A stretch of 64,000 nt of DNA from JAYZDF01 sp036337945 (GCA_036337945.1 JAYZDF010000010.1:1-64000), one strand, 5' to 3'; numbered from the stretch's first letter, positions 34,306-44,078 are shown. Notes: generated from the sequence alone by a model not told the origin. Numbers and translations: made by a program.

Positions 34306-35472
34306 ATGGCGACACAGCGGAAAAAACCGAGCCGTCGGACGAGGACAAGACCGAAAGCGAAACCTTGGGCCTTTGTCGTTAGACCCGGATTCGAATCAGA
34401 GCTTATTAGTGAAATACCCGACAACTACCAGCCCGAATCGCCCGCAGAAGGCATTGTCGTCGCATCTGCTCGACCTAGTGACGGGTCAGGCTGGTCCACC
34501 ATCGCCTTCGCACAACAGGCAATGGAAACCCTAGGTAAACCCATCCAGGCACACTCAGAGTTGCTCGCCGACGCTCTGACGAAAGAAATAATCAGTATTT
34601 ACCCTCAAACCAAGTCGATTCCGTGGACGATTCAAGTCGTGAGTCCTCCGACCTCGGCTACACACGACCCACGTCGTAAAAGAGCTCGTGAAATCGATGA
34701 GCGGATCGCAGAGGCTTTGGATGCACGGCTGGATCGACGGATCGCAGAGGCCTTTGTCGACGATCCTACAGAAGCTGAAAGAATTGCTCAGGTCTGGCTC
34801 ATCGACGAAGACACTGCCATCACGGGTTTTACCCGCTCCAAAGACTGCATAAGTATTTTTCCGGCCGGCAAACCAATGGTCGAACCACTCGCAGATGCCC
34901 CCAGTAAATCAGGCCTAAAACTACAGGAAGCGTTCCAGTGGTTGAACTTGGAGCCAAGTCGAGGAGAAACAGTCGTGGATCTCGGAGCCGCGCCCGGAGC
35001 TTGGGCGCAAGTCATGTTGAGCTACAATACAAAATTGATTGCCGTCGACCGCCAGAACCTGAAAATCACTTTGCCCAAAAAGAAAGCTGAGTACTTCCAA
35101 GGCAACGCTTTTCAGTTTTCTCCTAGCGAAACGGTAGATTGGATGTTGGTAGACATGGCGCAACGCCCACTCGACCTTGCGAAGCTCGCAGCGAAGTGGG
35201 GAAGACACTCCTGGGCGCGGCAAATGTTGATCAGCTTCAAGATGCCCGACAAGAACCGAGTAGAGATGCTTCAAAGGATTCTCAAGATTTTGACTGACGC
35301 GGGATGGAAAGGAATCAAGGCGCGCCAACTTTATCACAACAAAAATGAAGTCACGGTGTTTGGCTGGCTCGATCCCAAACTTATACAGCGAGGACGACTT
35401 GCCGGTTTTGACGAAATGAAAAAGAAGCGGGATGCCGCGCCAAAACCTAAAGGCCGACGAAAGCGGCGATAA
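34306..35472 (+). CDS. rlmM: 23S rRNA 2'-O-ribose methyltransferase RlmM-like
   Basis: About 388 residues from ATG 34306; the frame is open to 34267. The SAM motif VVDLGAAPGAWAQ, VDWMLVDMAQRP, LISFKMPDKNRVEML and RQLYHNKNEVTVFGWL match RlmM (YgdE), which methylates C2498 of 23S rRNA in E. coli. The N-terminal half carries the THUMP-like region and a basic tail starts and ends the protein (KKPSRRTRTRPKAK; PKPKGRRKRR). It diverges from nuoM with about 100 nt between. Confidence 0.88.
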   Translation: MATQRKKPSRRTRTRPKAKPWAFVVRPGFESELISEIPDNYQPESPAEGIVVASARPSDGSGWSTIAFAQQAMETLGKPIQAHSELLADALTKEIISIYPQTKSIPWTIQVVSPPTSATHDPRRKRAREIDERIAEALDARLDRRIAEAFVDDPTEAERIAQVWLIDEDTAITGFTRSKDCISIFPAGKPMVEPLADAPSKSGLKLQEAFQWLNLEPSRGETVVDLGAAPGAWAQVMLSYNTKLIAVDRQNLKITLPKKKAEYFQGNAFQFSPSETVDWMLVDMAQRPLDLAKLAAKWGRHSWARQMLISFKMPDKNRVEMLQRILKILTDAGWKGIKARQLYHNKNEVTVFGWLDPKLIQRGRLAGFDEMKKKRDAAPKPKGRRKRR

Positions 35473-35493
35473 CTCCTCGAAGAGAGAAGTAGT

Positions 35494-36279
35494 CTAGCAA
35501 CCTCGAAATTCGGCTTTTCGCTTTTCGACGTACGAGGCGATGCCCTCTTTGGCATCATCAGACGTGAATAATTGCTGCTGGAGTTCGCGTTCAAGGGAGA
35601 GTCCTTCAGAAAAGCCCATTTCGAGACCACTCACAACCGCTCGTTTAATCATTCCGACTGATTTCGAAGCTTTGTTGGGAGGAACAAACTGCTGCGCAAA
35701 CGTCAAAACATCTTCACGGAATGTTTCTTCAGAAAAAACCTCGCTGATAAGCCCTAAGGTCTTCGCTTCTTCGACCCCAAAGTTTTCGCCTTTCACCATC
35801 ATTTCTATGGCTTTCGATTTGCCGACCAGGCGCGCAAAGCGCTGCGTACCACCTGTACCAGGTAAAACGCCTAGATGAACTTCAGGTAAACCTAGTTTGT
35901 GACGGCCTGATTTACTCACTCGAATATCCGCTGCCATGGCGACTTCTAGACCACCCCCTACACAATGTCCGTTGATCGCCGCAATGACGAGTTTAGGCGT
36001 ATTTTCCAAACGGTTGAGGGTCTCGTTGGCATGTAAGCAGAAATAGTACTTAAAGTTGGGCTCGGCGTCTTGCAGCATCTGGATATCCGCACCAGCGCAG
36101 AAGAACTTCTCTCCTTCTCCTGTGAGGACAATGACGTGAGCTGTAGAGTCCATGCGTGCCTTGAGGATCGCCGCATCCAGTTGCTGCATCATTTCATAGC
36201 TGTAGGTATTCGCCGGAGGCGCAGTAAGGGTCAGCATGGCAACCCCACTAGTTACGGTATAATTTACGAGTTCAGTCAT
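35494..36279 (-). CDS. Enoyl-CoA hydratase/isomerase family protein
   Basis: 261 residues from ATG 36279, matching the usual crotonase length; in-frame starts at 36291, 36303 and TTG 36324 are possible, and none has a strong ribosome binding site. The oxyanion hole is FFCAGADIQML and GHCVGGGLEVAMA. Both catalytic glutamates are present (GGLE and GLPEVHLGVLPGTGGTQR). It probably hydrates trans-2-enoyl-CoA in fatty acid breakdown. It is convergent with rlmM. Confidence 0.88.
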   Translation of the reverse strand: MTELVNYTVTSGVAMLTLTAPPANTYSYEMMQQLDAAILKARMDSTAHVIVLTGEGEKFFCAGADIQMLQDAEPNFKYYFCLHANETLNRLENTPKLVIAAINGHCVGGGLEVAMAADIRVSKSGRHKLGLPEVHLGVLPGTGGTQRFARLVGKSKAIEMMVKGENFGVEEAKTLGLISEVFSEETFREDVLTFAQQFVPPNKASKSVGMIKRAVVSGLEMGFSEGLSLERELQQQLFTSDDAKEGIASYVEKRKAEFRGC

Positions 36280-36357
36280 GCGACGGGTCATAGCAGTTTC
36301 CATCAAAATGAGGAAGAACGACAAAACGATGAAGTTAAGTCAACGGATCGGTTCCTT

Positions 36358-36885
36358 ATGAAGTCGAGAGCCACCCAAAAAAGGAAGATCTCAAGGTTTG
36401 AGGTTTCCGTTCACACAACGCCTCTCGGCTCGATTTTCGCCGTCACAGCAAAGAACAAATTGTGTGCCGTTTCATTCTTACAAACGTGGCCCGCAACTCT
36501 TGCGAAAATATGCAAGCGTTTCGGCACCGATAACTACATTGAAGCGGAGTTGTACCGCGAAGAGTTTGAAGCTTATTTTTCTAAAGACTTTACGGCCTTC
36601 AAGAAAATACGCCTGAATACAGAAGGTACAGACTTTCAAAAGAAAGTTTGGCGACAGCTGTTGAAAATCCCTGCTGGAGAAACAAAAACGTACGGCGATA
36701 TCAGCAATGCCATAGGTACAAAAGGTGGCGCCCGCGCGGTCGGTCAAGCTGCAAATAAGAATCCGGTTGGAATTGTTATTCCCTGTCATCGTTGCGTTGG
36801 GCAAAGCGGGTTCCTCACCGGATATGCGGCGGGTGTGGACCGAAAACGCTGGCTGCTTGAGCACGAAGGTGTTCTACTTCTCTAG
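36358..36885 (+). CDS. ogt: Methylated-DNA--protein-cysteine methyltransferase
   Basis: 175 residues from ATG 36358; the frame runs upstream to 36070 but that part overlaps the enoyl-CoA hydratase gene and lacks family similarity. Active site VIPCHRCV with the acceptor Cys, GGARAVGQAANKNP (arginine finger) and TDFQKKVWRQLLKIPAGETKTYGDI are typical. It repairs O6-alkylguanine by transferring the alkyl group to its own Cys. ogt versus ada C-terminal type cannot be fully distinguished. Confidence 0.93.
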   Translation: MKSRATQKRKISRFEVSVHTTPLGSIFAVTAKNKLCAVSFLQTWPATLAKICKRFGTDNYIEAELYREEFEAYFSKDFTAFKKIRLNTEGTDFQKKVWRQLLKIPAGETKTYGDISNAIGTKGGARAVGQAANKNPVGIVIPCHRCVGQSGFLTGYAAGVDRKRWLLEHEGVLLL

Positions 36886-36907
36886 ATGCATCATTCAAGG
36901 TCTAACG

Positions 36908-38452
36908 CTAAGGAAGCGCCTGCATCGGCATATACATACCGTTTTGATTTCTCACCCACCAATTCGACGTTTTAGCTTTAGTCTCCAAATCAGAAAACCT
37001 ATAGCGGTCTTTTTGGGCGCGAATGAACTTTGGAGGAGAGCCAGGAAACGGATTATACTCGAGAAGTTTAAGTACCTCTTTATTTCCTTGTAATAGTTGG
37101 GTGCAAAACGCTAAAAACCAGCGATTTTGTCGCACATTACCCAAAGCTGCAAACCACATCTGCCAATCTAAACGAGGCATATGCGGTGCCATGAATGTCG
37201 GCGCTTCATCAAGCCGACCTGGTTTGTACTTGAAGCGATAACTCTTCCAGACTTTTCCGTCATTACTACCCTGCACATCGATCTCGTTTCGAACAGTCGT
37301 CATTACGACGAATAAACCGTATCCATTGATACTACGCAGTGGTCCAATCTTATCAAGAAAGCTTGCTGTCGCGGGAGAATTGTAGCCTTGAACTCGAGCT
37401 GTCCTTAGCATTACAAACATCGACGCCCAAAAGTATCCAAAAATAAATACCATTGATACTGCAAGCCAGGTTGCTCTACCCAAAAGAAATAAACGAGTTG
37501 TGCTTTGGGCTCTTTCGATAGGATCATCTTGTTTACCTAACTTTACGCAGATATCATTAATTGGTTTGAGAACAGGGAGTTGTTTTAGCCTAACTGCAAT
37601 TTTTGAGTAAAAAGAGTCATCGACCAATAATGCTGCAATGATGATCGTATTTAGGTTAAAGAACCCATAGTTACCTGTCGCCGCAATAAGTAGCTGGAAA
37701 CCGATCACGAATATCGCCCCCAAGCGACGCATCCACTGAAATCCAAATAAAGAGAACGGTAGAAAAACCTGAGCAATAAGAACCATGAAACAAGAAAAGC
37801 TGTGAAAGCCTCTCGGTAACTGGTGCCAATAGTAGCCAAACCAGGTGGGTAAAGGCTGTGTCTCGAAATGCACAGTAAGCGCGGTTAGATTATCCCAACT
37901 TACGTCCTGGCTTGTGTAAAACTTTCCCAGACCGGATGAGAACATGATTCGGAATAGTAACCAGGCGAATAATGCAAGGACCCAGGAATTGGGACGAGAA
38001 GAACGGCGGAGGCGAAGCCTTGGTGAGTACAAAAAGAAGGCAAGTAGGCCCGTCTCCAACAATAAGTTATCCCACTGGAAAGCCATGAAATCACGGCCCA
38101 CTACAACTAATGATAAATAAAGAATCCAAAGAACAAGTAAACAAACATGAGGCAGCCAACCGAAGAGGAGTACGAAAGCAACAACGACACCTGCATACCA
38201 ATGCAGATGAAGCGCTGAATCAGAGACCCACCACCAACTCAATGTTGGAAACCGAAACCAGTCGGTTTGACCTAAATTCTGCCGTACGTAGGTCATTGTT
38301 TGTTCGGCAGGTAAAATGCCTTCGCTTCCGATCAGACCATCGATTTGGACTCCAAAAGATACGAAGGCGCAGACGTATGCCACAGCCAGAAGCTTAATGA
38401 ACAGCCAACTCGACCAAGAATAACTTGCCGACTCGATCGACTTACGGATCAT
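36908..38452 (-). CDS. Lipase maturation factor family membrane protein
   Basis: 514 residues. Multiple membrane helices in residues about 15-360 with WDNLLLETGLLAFF and FRIMFSSGLGKF, the signature of the LMF1-like family, then a soluble C-terminal part (YRFKYKPGRLDEAPTFMAPHMPRLDWQMWFAAL; YNPFPGSPPKFI). In animals LMF1 helps lipoprotein lipase fold in the ER; bacterial members are uncharacterised. No lipase gene is immediately adjacent, although a lipoprotein hydrolase lies about 4 kb away. Confidence 0.82.
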   Translation of the reverse strand: MIRKSIESASYSWSSWLFIKLLAVAYVCAFVSFGVQIDGLIGSEGILPAEQTMTYVRQNLGQTDWFRFPTLSWWWVSDSALHLHWYAGVVVAFVLLFGWLPHVCLLVLWILYLSLVVVGRDFMAFQWDNLLLETGLLAFFLYSPRLRLRRSSRPNSWVLALFAWLLFRIMFSSGLGKFYTSQDVSWDNLTALTVHFETQPLPTWFGYYWHQLPRGFHSFSCFMVLIAQVFLPFSLFGFQWMRRLGAIFVIGFQLLIAATGNYGFFNLNTIIIAALLVDDSFYSKIAVRLKQLPVLKPINDICVKLGKQDDPIERAQSTTRLFLLGRATWLAVSMVFIFGYFWASMFVMLRTARVQGYNSPATASFLDKIGPLRSINGYGLFVVMTTVRNEIDVQGSNDGKVWKSYRFKYKPGRLDEAPTFMAPHMPRLDWQMWFAALGNVRQNRWFLAFCTQLLQGNKEVLKLLEYNPFPGSPPKFIRAQKDRYRFSDLETKAKTSNWWVRNQNGMYMPMQALP

Positions 38453-38508
38453 CGAGAAGTAGCAAACAGTAAACTGAATTGAGTGTCTAGCATCACGCGA
38501 TACTACGA

Positions 38509-38748
38509 TTACCGTTTCAAATTTTCGGCGTACAGATATGGTGGTCCGACAAAACGCGGAACGCCGATTTGCGAGTTAGTACGCGTGCGCTCACCCAGTC
38601 CAAAGCGTGGTAACGAGTGGATCGAAGTCAAGACTTGGGTGTCCCGGCCACGTCTCGACCAAAATCTCCAAAAAAGAGCACACACAAGTCCACCGGGGAC
38701 CAAGATGACCAATGCGATTAACCCGAATCGTATCAATCCAGTATTCAT
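38509..38748 (-). CDS. Possible small membrane protein
   Basis: A 79-codon ATG frame with a single N-terminal hydrophobic helix (GLIRFGLIALVILVPGGLVCALF) followed by basic residues and an Arg/Pro-rich tail. It is in the same direction as the downstream LMF-like gene. The ribosome binding site is weak and no family was recognised. Overlapping frames on the other strand look less protein-like. Confidence 0.35.
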   Translation of the reverse strand: MNTGLIRFGLIALVILVPGGLVCALFWRFWSRRGRDTQVLTSIHSLPRFGLGERTRTNSQIGVPRFVGPPYLYAENLKR

Positions 38749-38976
38749 GACTATTGGCGGTTGCAGATTCCGTGCCGTCTCTTGTGAGCGATGATTTCGG
38801 GGGATTTAGGGCACTCAACGAACTTATCCGGACAAAAACGTCAGATATTTGATGAAGCTTGTGTAGTTTTGACCACAAACTCTTGTTGTCGAGAAAACAA
38901 CAGCATCAGGAGGCCTAACTGTACTTTCTGATCATTTTCAGCGTTGCAAGTATCCCTTAACCGTGTCTTTTAGACG
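38749..38976. other. Rest of the gene-poor stretch between LMF-like gene and sugar dehydrogenase
   Basis: The 524-nt gap 38453-38976 holds the possible small membrane protein and otherwise nothing I can support. The right part contains an AGGAGG (about 38909) too far from the next start to be its ribosome binding site. No tRNA or clear terminator was seen. Confidence 0.4.
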
Positions 38977-40230
38977 TTGGTGAACGCTCGTATTTCCGCA
39001 ATTTCTCGTCTGCTGTTCGTGATTTTTCTCTCCGCCTCGCACACGAGCTGTAAGACCTTGCGTGATCAATTTATCGAAATGATGACCCCAAGCTATAAAG
39101 TATCACTGAAGACCGAAGAAGGCTTTACACCAGTCTTCGACGACAAAGACCTCGAGCGGGAAAAGATACGGGTGAAGCTTGGACTGGTGGCAGATGGCTT
39201 TATACAAATTACAGGTATTGCGTTTGTTCCCAACCGCCCGGACTTAATGGTTGTGCTTGAAAAAGCTGGGCGGGCCTCCTTGACCAGCCTAAAATCAGGC
39301 GAAACAAAAACATGGTTTCAAAGAGAGGTCCCGGTGAACTCCGAACAAGGCTTGCTAGCCATTGCCTTCGACCCAAACTTTAGCCGAAACGGCCGGTTCT
39401 TCGTCTACGAATCAATACAAGAAAATGGCGATGATTATACGCAACTCGTCAGCATGACCGTCAATGCAACGACAACGCTTGAGTTAACGAGGCCCAAGCA
39501 AACCAAAAAAATCTTACGAATTGTACAGCCCTACCCTAATCATAATGCTGGTCAGATTCATTTCGGACAAGACGGTTTTCTTTATCTTGCCTCTGGGGAT
39601 GGTGGATGGGTCAATGACCCCGAGAATTATGGGCAAAATAAAAAATCTCTTCTCGGAAAAATTATTAGGATTGATGTAACGACCGCAACTGAGGAGCCAT
39701 ATCTAATTCCTCCAGATAACCCATTCGTAAATAATGCCGAATTCCGCCCCGAAATTTACGCGTGGGGCTTTCGAAACCCATGGCGTTTCTCTTTTGACCC
39801 AAATGGACGACTTATCGTGGCGGATCTCGGGCAAGACCGCTTTGAAGAAATAAGCTACGTCGAGTCTGGCGATAATGCAGGATGGAAAATCATGGAAGGT
39901 TCGCGGTGTTTTGAACCTGAGGAGGCCTGCCCACAAACAGGACTTCGCCTTCCTTTTTACCAATACGGGAGAGAAGATGGAGGCGCTATCATTGGAGGCT
40001 ACATTCACACAAGTGACCACGTTTCAAAACTTGAAGGCCTCTATATTTTCGGTGATTTTCTTAGCGGCCGACTATGGGCGTTGAAGCTTCCCAAAATAGG
40101 CGAAGAACGAAAAGAGGTATTTGCTTTAGGAAGATGGCCCTTTCTTCCAACGACGTTCGGTAGAGATGCGGAAGGCAGGCTATATGTTGGCGCTTATACC
40201 AAAGGAACCGTTCATCGCCTGGAGCCATAA
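38977..40230 (+). CDS. PQQ-type glucose/sorbosone dehydrogenase family protein
   Basis: 417 residues from TTG 38977 (GTG 38980 is the alternative). Possible lipoprotein signal ending SHTSC (about 25). Six-bladed beta-propeller of the soluble glucose/sorbosone dehydrogenase (Asd-like) family: LLAIAFDPNFSRNG, HNAGQIHFGQDGFLYLASGDGG, LGKIIRIDV and YAWGFRNPWRFSFDP. It would oxidise sugars in the periplasm using PQQ. The stop overlaps the next start by 4 nt (ATGA). Confidence 0.85.
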   Translation: MVNARISAISRLLFVIFLSASHTSCKTLRDQFIEMMTPSYKVSLKTEEGFTPVFDDKDLEREKIRVKLGLVADGFIQITGIAFVPNRPDLMVVLEKAGRASLTSLKSGETKTWFQREVPVNSEQGLLAIAFDPNFSRNGRFFVYESIQENGDDYTQLVSMTVNATTTLELTRPKQTKKILRIVQPYPNHNAGQIHFGQDGFLYLASGDGGWVNDPENYGQNKKSLLGKIIRIDVTTATEEPYLIPPDNPFVNNAEFRPEIYAWGFRNPWRFSFDPNGRLIVADLGQDRFEEISYVESGDNAGWKIMEGSRCFEPEEACPQTGLRLPFYQYGREDGGAIIGGYIHTSDHVSKLEGLYIFGDFLSGRLWALKLPKIGEERKEVFALGRWPFLPTTFGRDAEGRLYVGAYTKGTVHRLEP

Positions 40231-40676
40231 TGAGTGCGTATTCCAATGAATTTCTGGGCCTGATTACGAAGACTCAAATGGCCCGCATACTCACTGAGAC
40301 TTATGCTCTCGCTCGAAACCTCGACTTGGATGACGCGTACAATCGGCTAGAAATTGCCTTCAGCGGCGAACAGCTTCTCAGAGGCTTTCAGTCAGGTATT
40401 TTTGGAGGTATTACTCGCCTTCGTCCCGACGAAAATATTGAAAAACTGATACAGCGCGCAGTAAAACGAGTTGGGCGGCGAAAAAAATTTCGCGCACTAC
40501 GAATACCGCGTAAAGACGAAGGGGGATGGGCGGCCCTAATGATCAAAATAGAAATGCAAGCAGGTTTTAGCACCGGCGAAGCCATGGGTATGCTAGACAC
40601 GCCTGAGGGTGCGGCCCTGCTTCAGCGAGGATACGAAGTCCTTGGTCATGAAATCGCAAAGATCTTAGTTGATTGA
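40230..40676 (+). CDS. Unknown protein coupled to sugar dehydrogenase
   Basis: 148 residues; ATG overlaps the stop of the sugar dehydrogenase gene (ATGA), so translation is coupled. The sequence is charged and helical (IEKLIQRAVKRVGRRKKFRAL; WAALMIKIEMQAGF), without signal peptide or membrane helix, so it is cytoplasmic. I do not recognise the family. Confidence 0.65.
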   Translation: MSAYSNEFLGLITKTQMARILTETYALARNLDLDDAYNRLEIAFSGEQLLRGFQSGIFGGITRLRPDENIEKLIQRAVKRVGRRKKFRALRIPRKDEGGWAALMIKIEMQAGFSTGEAMGMLDTPEGAALLQRGYEVLGHEIAKILVD

Positions 40677-40684
40677 GGAAATCT

Positions 40685-41215
40685 CTAGAGCTGGGTAAAG
40701 ATTACGTATCCCGTTGCTAATCCCAGCGCAAAACCAATAACCAAGGTGACAACAGGCTTGAGAGAACCAGTCGTTCTCGGAGGCGGTGCTACCGAACCCA
40801 CCTTTTTGGTTTCCAGTTTTTCGTTGGAAACACGGGCATCAATTCCTTGTGCTCTGAGAAAGCTAACCATTTCGGCCACGAAGGCATCATAGTCGACTCT
40901 CATAAAATCGAGCGGTTTGTCGAAACGGTCTCTGTTTTGTTTGTCCAAAACAACAAAGCTTCTCATCTCCGCGACGCCGCGAGCACCGTCGATGAAACCG
41001 CAAACAATGTCGTTACCCTTTCCTTTTGGTCCCTTCAAGACCAAGGATTGACGGGCTTGGCGGCCACCTCCTGTACTTGGGCCGTCCGGCGTTGAAATGG
41101 TAAGCGAGCGGGGAATGCTTCCGCCGAGCTCCAGTTTCGCAAACTTTAGTTCAACCAGCTGACTGAGCGCAACGGCCTGGCTTGCATGATGAGTTCTACT
41201 TGCATCTGTACTCAT
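40685..41215 (-). CDS. Tail-anchored unknown protein
   Basis: 176 residues, mostly soluble, with one C-terminal hydrophobic helix (KPVVTLVIGFALGLATGYVIFTQL) preceded by a Pro/Thr linker. This implies a tail-anchored inner-membrane protein facing the cytoplasm. Internal segments FVVLDKQNRDRFDKPLDF and DAFVAEMVSFLRAQG are not recognised. It converges with the upstream gene with an 8-nt gap. Confidence 0.65.
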   Translation of the reverse strand: MSTDASRTHHASQAVALSQLVELKFAKLELGGSIPRSLTISTPDGPSTGGGRQARQSLVLKGPKGKGNDIVCGFIDGARGVAEMRSFVVLDKQNRDRFDKPLDFMRVDYDAFVAEMVSFLRAQGIDARVSNEKLETKKVGSVAPPPRTTGSLKPVVTLVIGFALGLATGYVIFTQL

Positions 41216-41261
41216 AAGGACCTCTCTTAGATAACTATCACCCTAGGGCTGTCTTGTGAAA

Positions 41262-43205
41262 TTAGTTGCCTGAAGCAATGATTTGCGCCCTGCCGTCAAA
41301 AAGCGCCGAACGAATAAACTCTGTATATCGGCGATTTGCGTCTAAGTCATCGAAGATTGGCCAGTGATCTTGTTCGGGGTATTGTATGAGACCAACCGTT
41401 ACATTGCCACCTTCAGAGAGGATGTTTCCACTGGTTGGTGCTTCAACCGGAGAAGGACCTACGAGCTCCGCCGCATATGGAACGCGAAAGAAAGGAGCCA
41501 CCAGTGGCGCACCCACGGCTGAAGCCAAAGCCTCATGACCCCGCGCTGGTGATGCTGAATCCTTAAAACCCTCAATAAAGAGGTAATCACGTAACACTCC
41601 ACCTGCTGGTGAATGTAGATAATTTGAGCCGTAAGAAATAGGATCCGCGGGGTCGATAAAAGTCTGAATCAAATTGAGAACCGGATGGAAATCATCCACG
41701 ACTTCTTCGGCAGGAATTGCCAATAATCCCCGCAAGAGCTCTTCGAAATCGACGGGGTCTTTTCGTTCTTGCAAGGTTATATTTAGAACCCCCGAGGTTC
41801 CAGAAAAAACGGCCACTTTGATATCAGAGTCAACAGATAGAAATGGGCTACCTGCTAAGCCACCTTGCGAATGCCCCAGGAAGCCCATTCGGGATGTATC
41901 GAATTTTGCGTCATAGTTCCTCCTCGTTACTCGAGAAGGTAATGAAAAACCATCTTTCAGCAACTGTGAAAGCATCATGAGATCTACAGCTGCCTGCCTG
42001 ACATTGTCTCGTGCGGCGAGGATATTGAACAGATTGAAAAAGGTCAGACGCTCGTCACTGTTCGTGGGGTCTCGTGGGCCATGAAGCGTGGGGTCGTAAC
42101 TTATAATCGCAATACCCTCTCGACCAAGAGACGAAGCGATCTTGCGATTGTACGCGCTTTTGTAGGTTGCACCTGTCCCGTGCGACATCAGCACAACAGG
42201 CCATCCATTTTGGGGCATTTCACGCTCAAGAGGCAGGATGAAAGATATTCGCGTCTTTTCGTAATGATGAATGCCGGCCGAACCGTCTGGCTGCCAGAAT
42301 ACAGCACCGCCATCGGAAAATTGTTGATACGGAACATCTCCAGCTTGGATCGATGGCATTTGCACGACCGCGGATGACATCACTACGTCCTCGCGTTCTT
42401 CTTCTATCTTTAAGTTCTGAATCGTAAGTGGCGGGAAACTTTCTGCTGATTTTTGAATCCTCTGCATTTCTCCAAGAACATCTTGCGTCGTAAAAACAGT
42501 TGCCGCGACCATGTTTTGCGTTGAAAGGTTCTCGCTCGCGATAAATGAACGAAGCGGCTCGAGCAAAGTTGTCAGTGAGGCAGGTGCTGATTCGTTACAC
42601 GCGGTATTTATTGCATTGTGAAAGTTTTTACTCGCTCGAAAAGAATCATTGTCACTGTCCTTCAAAGCCGTCGTTGCAACCAGAGCATAAGTTGTGTTTG
42701 AACGTAGCGTTAGACCAAACGGAGGGAGGACTGCGAGCGAATCTTTGGGTAGATATGTAGTTTTTTCTTTGTAGTACTTCGTGGATAAGGGCCGAAGCCG
42801 ACCATATTCAGAGGATTCCGGATCGATATCAACAAGAAAAAATGGAGCGTCGTATGAAACATATTCTAGTGGGCTCTTAGTCAAAACCGATTCGTTAATG
42901 GGACTCGACGAAGTAAAATATGTCGCAGAGTTCAGACCATAACCGTAAGTGTGGTCACCTATCACCGCCAAGTATTCTTCCAGTGTTGATGACTCAGTTG
43001 GATTAGGCCAAGCATTGACTCCAATCGTTTTGTCAGGTCTTCGTCGAGCATCCGAAGGCCAGGGGTGATGAAAAAAGTTATCCGCCTGTCCAGGCTCAGA
43101 AAAGTATAAATAACTCCCGCTCGTTTCATCATCCATACATTCCTGGCTGCACCCTAATTGGGTCGTCAAGCTCATGATCACAATGGTAATAAACCTAAAG
43201 TTCAT
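41262..43205 (-). CDS. Lipoprotein alpha/beta hydrolase
   Basis: About 647 residues from ATG 43205, where GGAG lies 7 nt upstream (frame open to 43235). The lipoprotein signal ends QLGC. The N-terminal half is a beta-rich region starting FFHHPWPSDARRRPD, common in large Myxococcota secreted lipases. The hydrolase domain has oxyanion HGTG (about 340), nucleophile elbow GHSQGG (about 444-449) and a late His in YPEQDHWPIF. Probably an outer-membrane esterase or lipase. It overlaps the amidotransferase gene by 11 nt. Confidence 0.82.
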   Translation of the reverse strand: MNFRFITIVIMSLTTQLGCSQECMDDETSGSYLYFSEPGQADNFFHHPWPSDARRRPDKTIGVNAWPNPTESSTLEEYLAVIGDHTYGYGLNSATYFTSSSPINESVLTKSPLEYVSYDAPFFLVDIDPESSEYGRLRPLSTKYYKEKTTYLPKDSLAVLPPFGLTLRSNTTYALVATTALKDSDNDSFRASKNFHNAINTACNESAPASLTTLLEPLRSFIASENLSTQNMVAATVFTTQDVLGEMQRIQKSAESFPPLTIQNLKIEEEREDVVMSSAVVQMPSIQAGDVPYQQFSDGGAVFWQPDGSAGIHHYEKTRISFILPLEREMPQNGWPVVLMSHGTGATYKSAYNRKIASSLGREGIAIISYDPTLHGPRDPTNSDERLTFFNLFNILAARDNVRQAAVDLMMLSQLLKDGFSLPSRVTRRNYDAKFDTSRMGFLGHSQGGLAGSPFLSVDSDIKVAVFSGTSGVLNITLQERKDPVDFEELLRGLLAIPAEEVVDDFHPVLNLIQTFIDPADPISYGSNYLHSPAGGVLRDYLFIEGFKDSASPARGHEALASAVGAPLVAPFFRVPYAAELVGPSPVEAPTSGNILSEGGNVTVGLIQYPEQDHWPIFDDLDANRRYTEFIRSALFDGRAQIIASGN

Positions 43206-43959
43206 CGAAATCTCCGTAAACGAAATTTGAGACAAAGCGCTTTATGAGTTTTGGCCCAAGCGGCGTATTTCGGACCGTTCCTTTAACACGCTTGACCTGA
43301 CTTTCAGGGTCAAGACCTCGTCGTTGTGCATCGCGAATAATATTCTCTCGGCGTCCATCGACATACATCCTCATGACGTCCTCTGGAAATTCTGGATGAA
43401 ACTGCACGCCCCAGGTCGAAGCCCCAATGCGGAAGGCCTGATTGGGAGTTGCATCATTTCCTGCAAGACATACAGCATCAGCTGGTAATTTGCTCACGAC
43501 GTCTCCATGAACCGCATTGAAGGCGAGTGTAGATTGATTATTTGCTAACTCGCCAAGCAAAGGATCCGCAAGACCAGCCTTCGTAAGTGTTACCTCAACT
43601 GTTCCTATCTCATACTCTACCGGATTGTTGATCACCTGGCCTCCAAAGGCATGACCTAAAATCTGATGACCATAGCAAACACCGAGACAGGGAAGGCTTT
43701 CCTCGTAAGCCTTGAGTGTCCAATCACCTAAGCGATGCGTCCAATCACTTGGCTCGGTCACTGAATGGGGAGAGCCGGTGATGATGACTCCCGCAAAGTC
43801 TGCGGGCTTCGGTAGATGAGCGTTGTCTTTATGAACCTCGACCACGGTTACTAAAGTGTCATCAATGCATTGAGCAAACCAACGATCGTAGTCACCGTGG
43901 ACGGCCTTGATCTCGGGGATTGTATCGCCAGTCTTAATGATCAGTAACGGTTTGCGCAC
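43195..43959 (-). CDS. Class I glutamine amidotransferase-like protein
   Basis: 254 residues forming a single GATase1 domain. The triad is Cys 95 (GVCYGHQ), His 188 and Glu 190 (FHPEF). It is free-standing, with no synthetase domain, so it is probably a GMP synthase-like amidotransferase or glutamyl hydrolase of unknown partner. The gene is directly upstream of the lipoprotein hydrolase. Confidence 0.88.
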   Translation of the reverse strand: MRKPLLIIKTGDTIPEIKAVHGDYDRWFAQCIDDTLVTVVEVHKDNAHLPKPADFAGVIITGSPHSVTEPSDWTHRLGDWTLKAYEESLPCLGVCYGHQILGHAFGGQVINNPVEYEIGTVEVTLTKAGLADPLLGELANNQSTLAFNAVHGDVVSKLPADAVCLAGNDATPNQAFRIGASTWGVQFHPEFPEDVMRMYVDGRRENIIRDAQRRGLDPESQVKRVKGTVRNTPLGPKLIKRFVSNFVYGDFDEL

Positions 43960-44050
43960 AGTGGTTATATATAACCGGCAAAAGCTCCCAGCGAGTCAAG
44001 CGTAAGCCGCATCAAAGGCAAAATGAGAGAGATAAACACCTGAGGTATTG

Positions 44051-44078
44051 TTGCCTCACGAGGTATTCTCGATATAAC
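44051..44078 (+). promoter_or_regulatory. Possible promoter before small membrane protein gene
   Basis: TTGCCT (44051-44056), 16-nt spacer, TATAAC (44073-44078), then a GGGAG ribosome binding site and GTG start at 44114. Pattern only. Confidence 0.4.

Noticed and set aside
36070..36357. N-terminal extension of the alkyltransferase frame
   Set aside because: It overlaps the enoyl-CoA hydratase gene and does not resemble the family; ATG 36358 gives normal length.
38483..38794. Plus-strand 103-codon frame in the gap
   Set aside because: Composition looks random, no ribosome binding site, and it opposes the more plausible small membrane protein.
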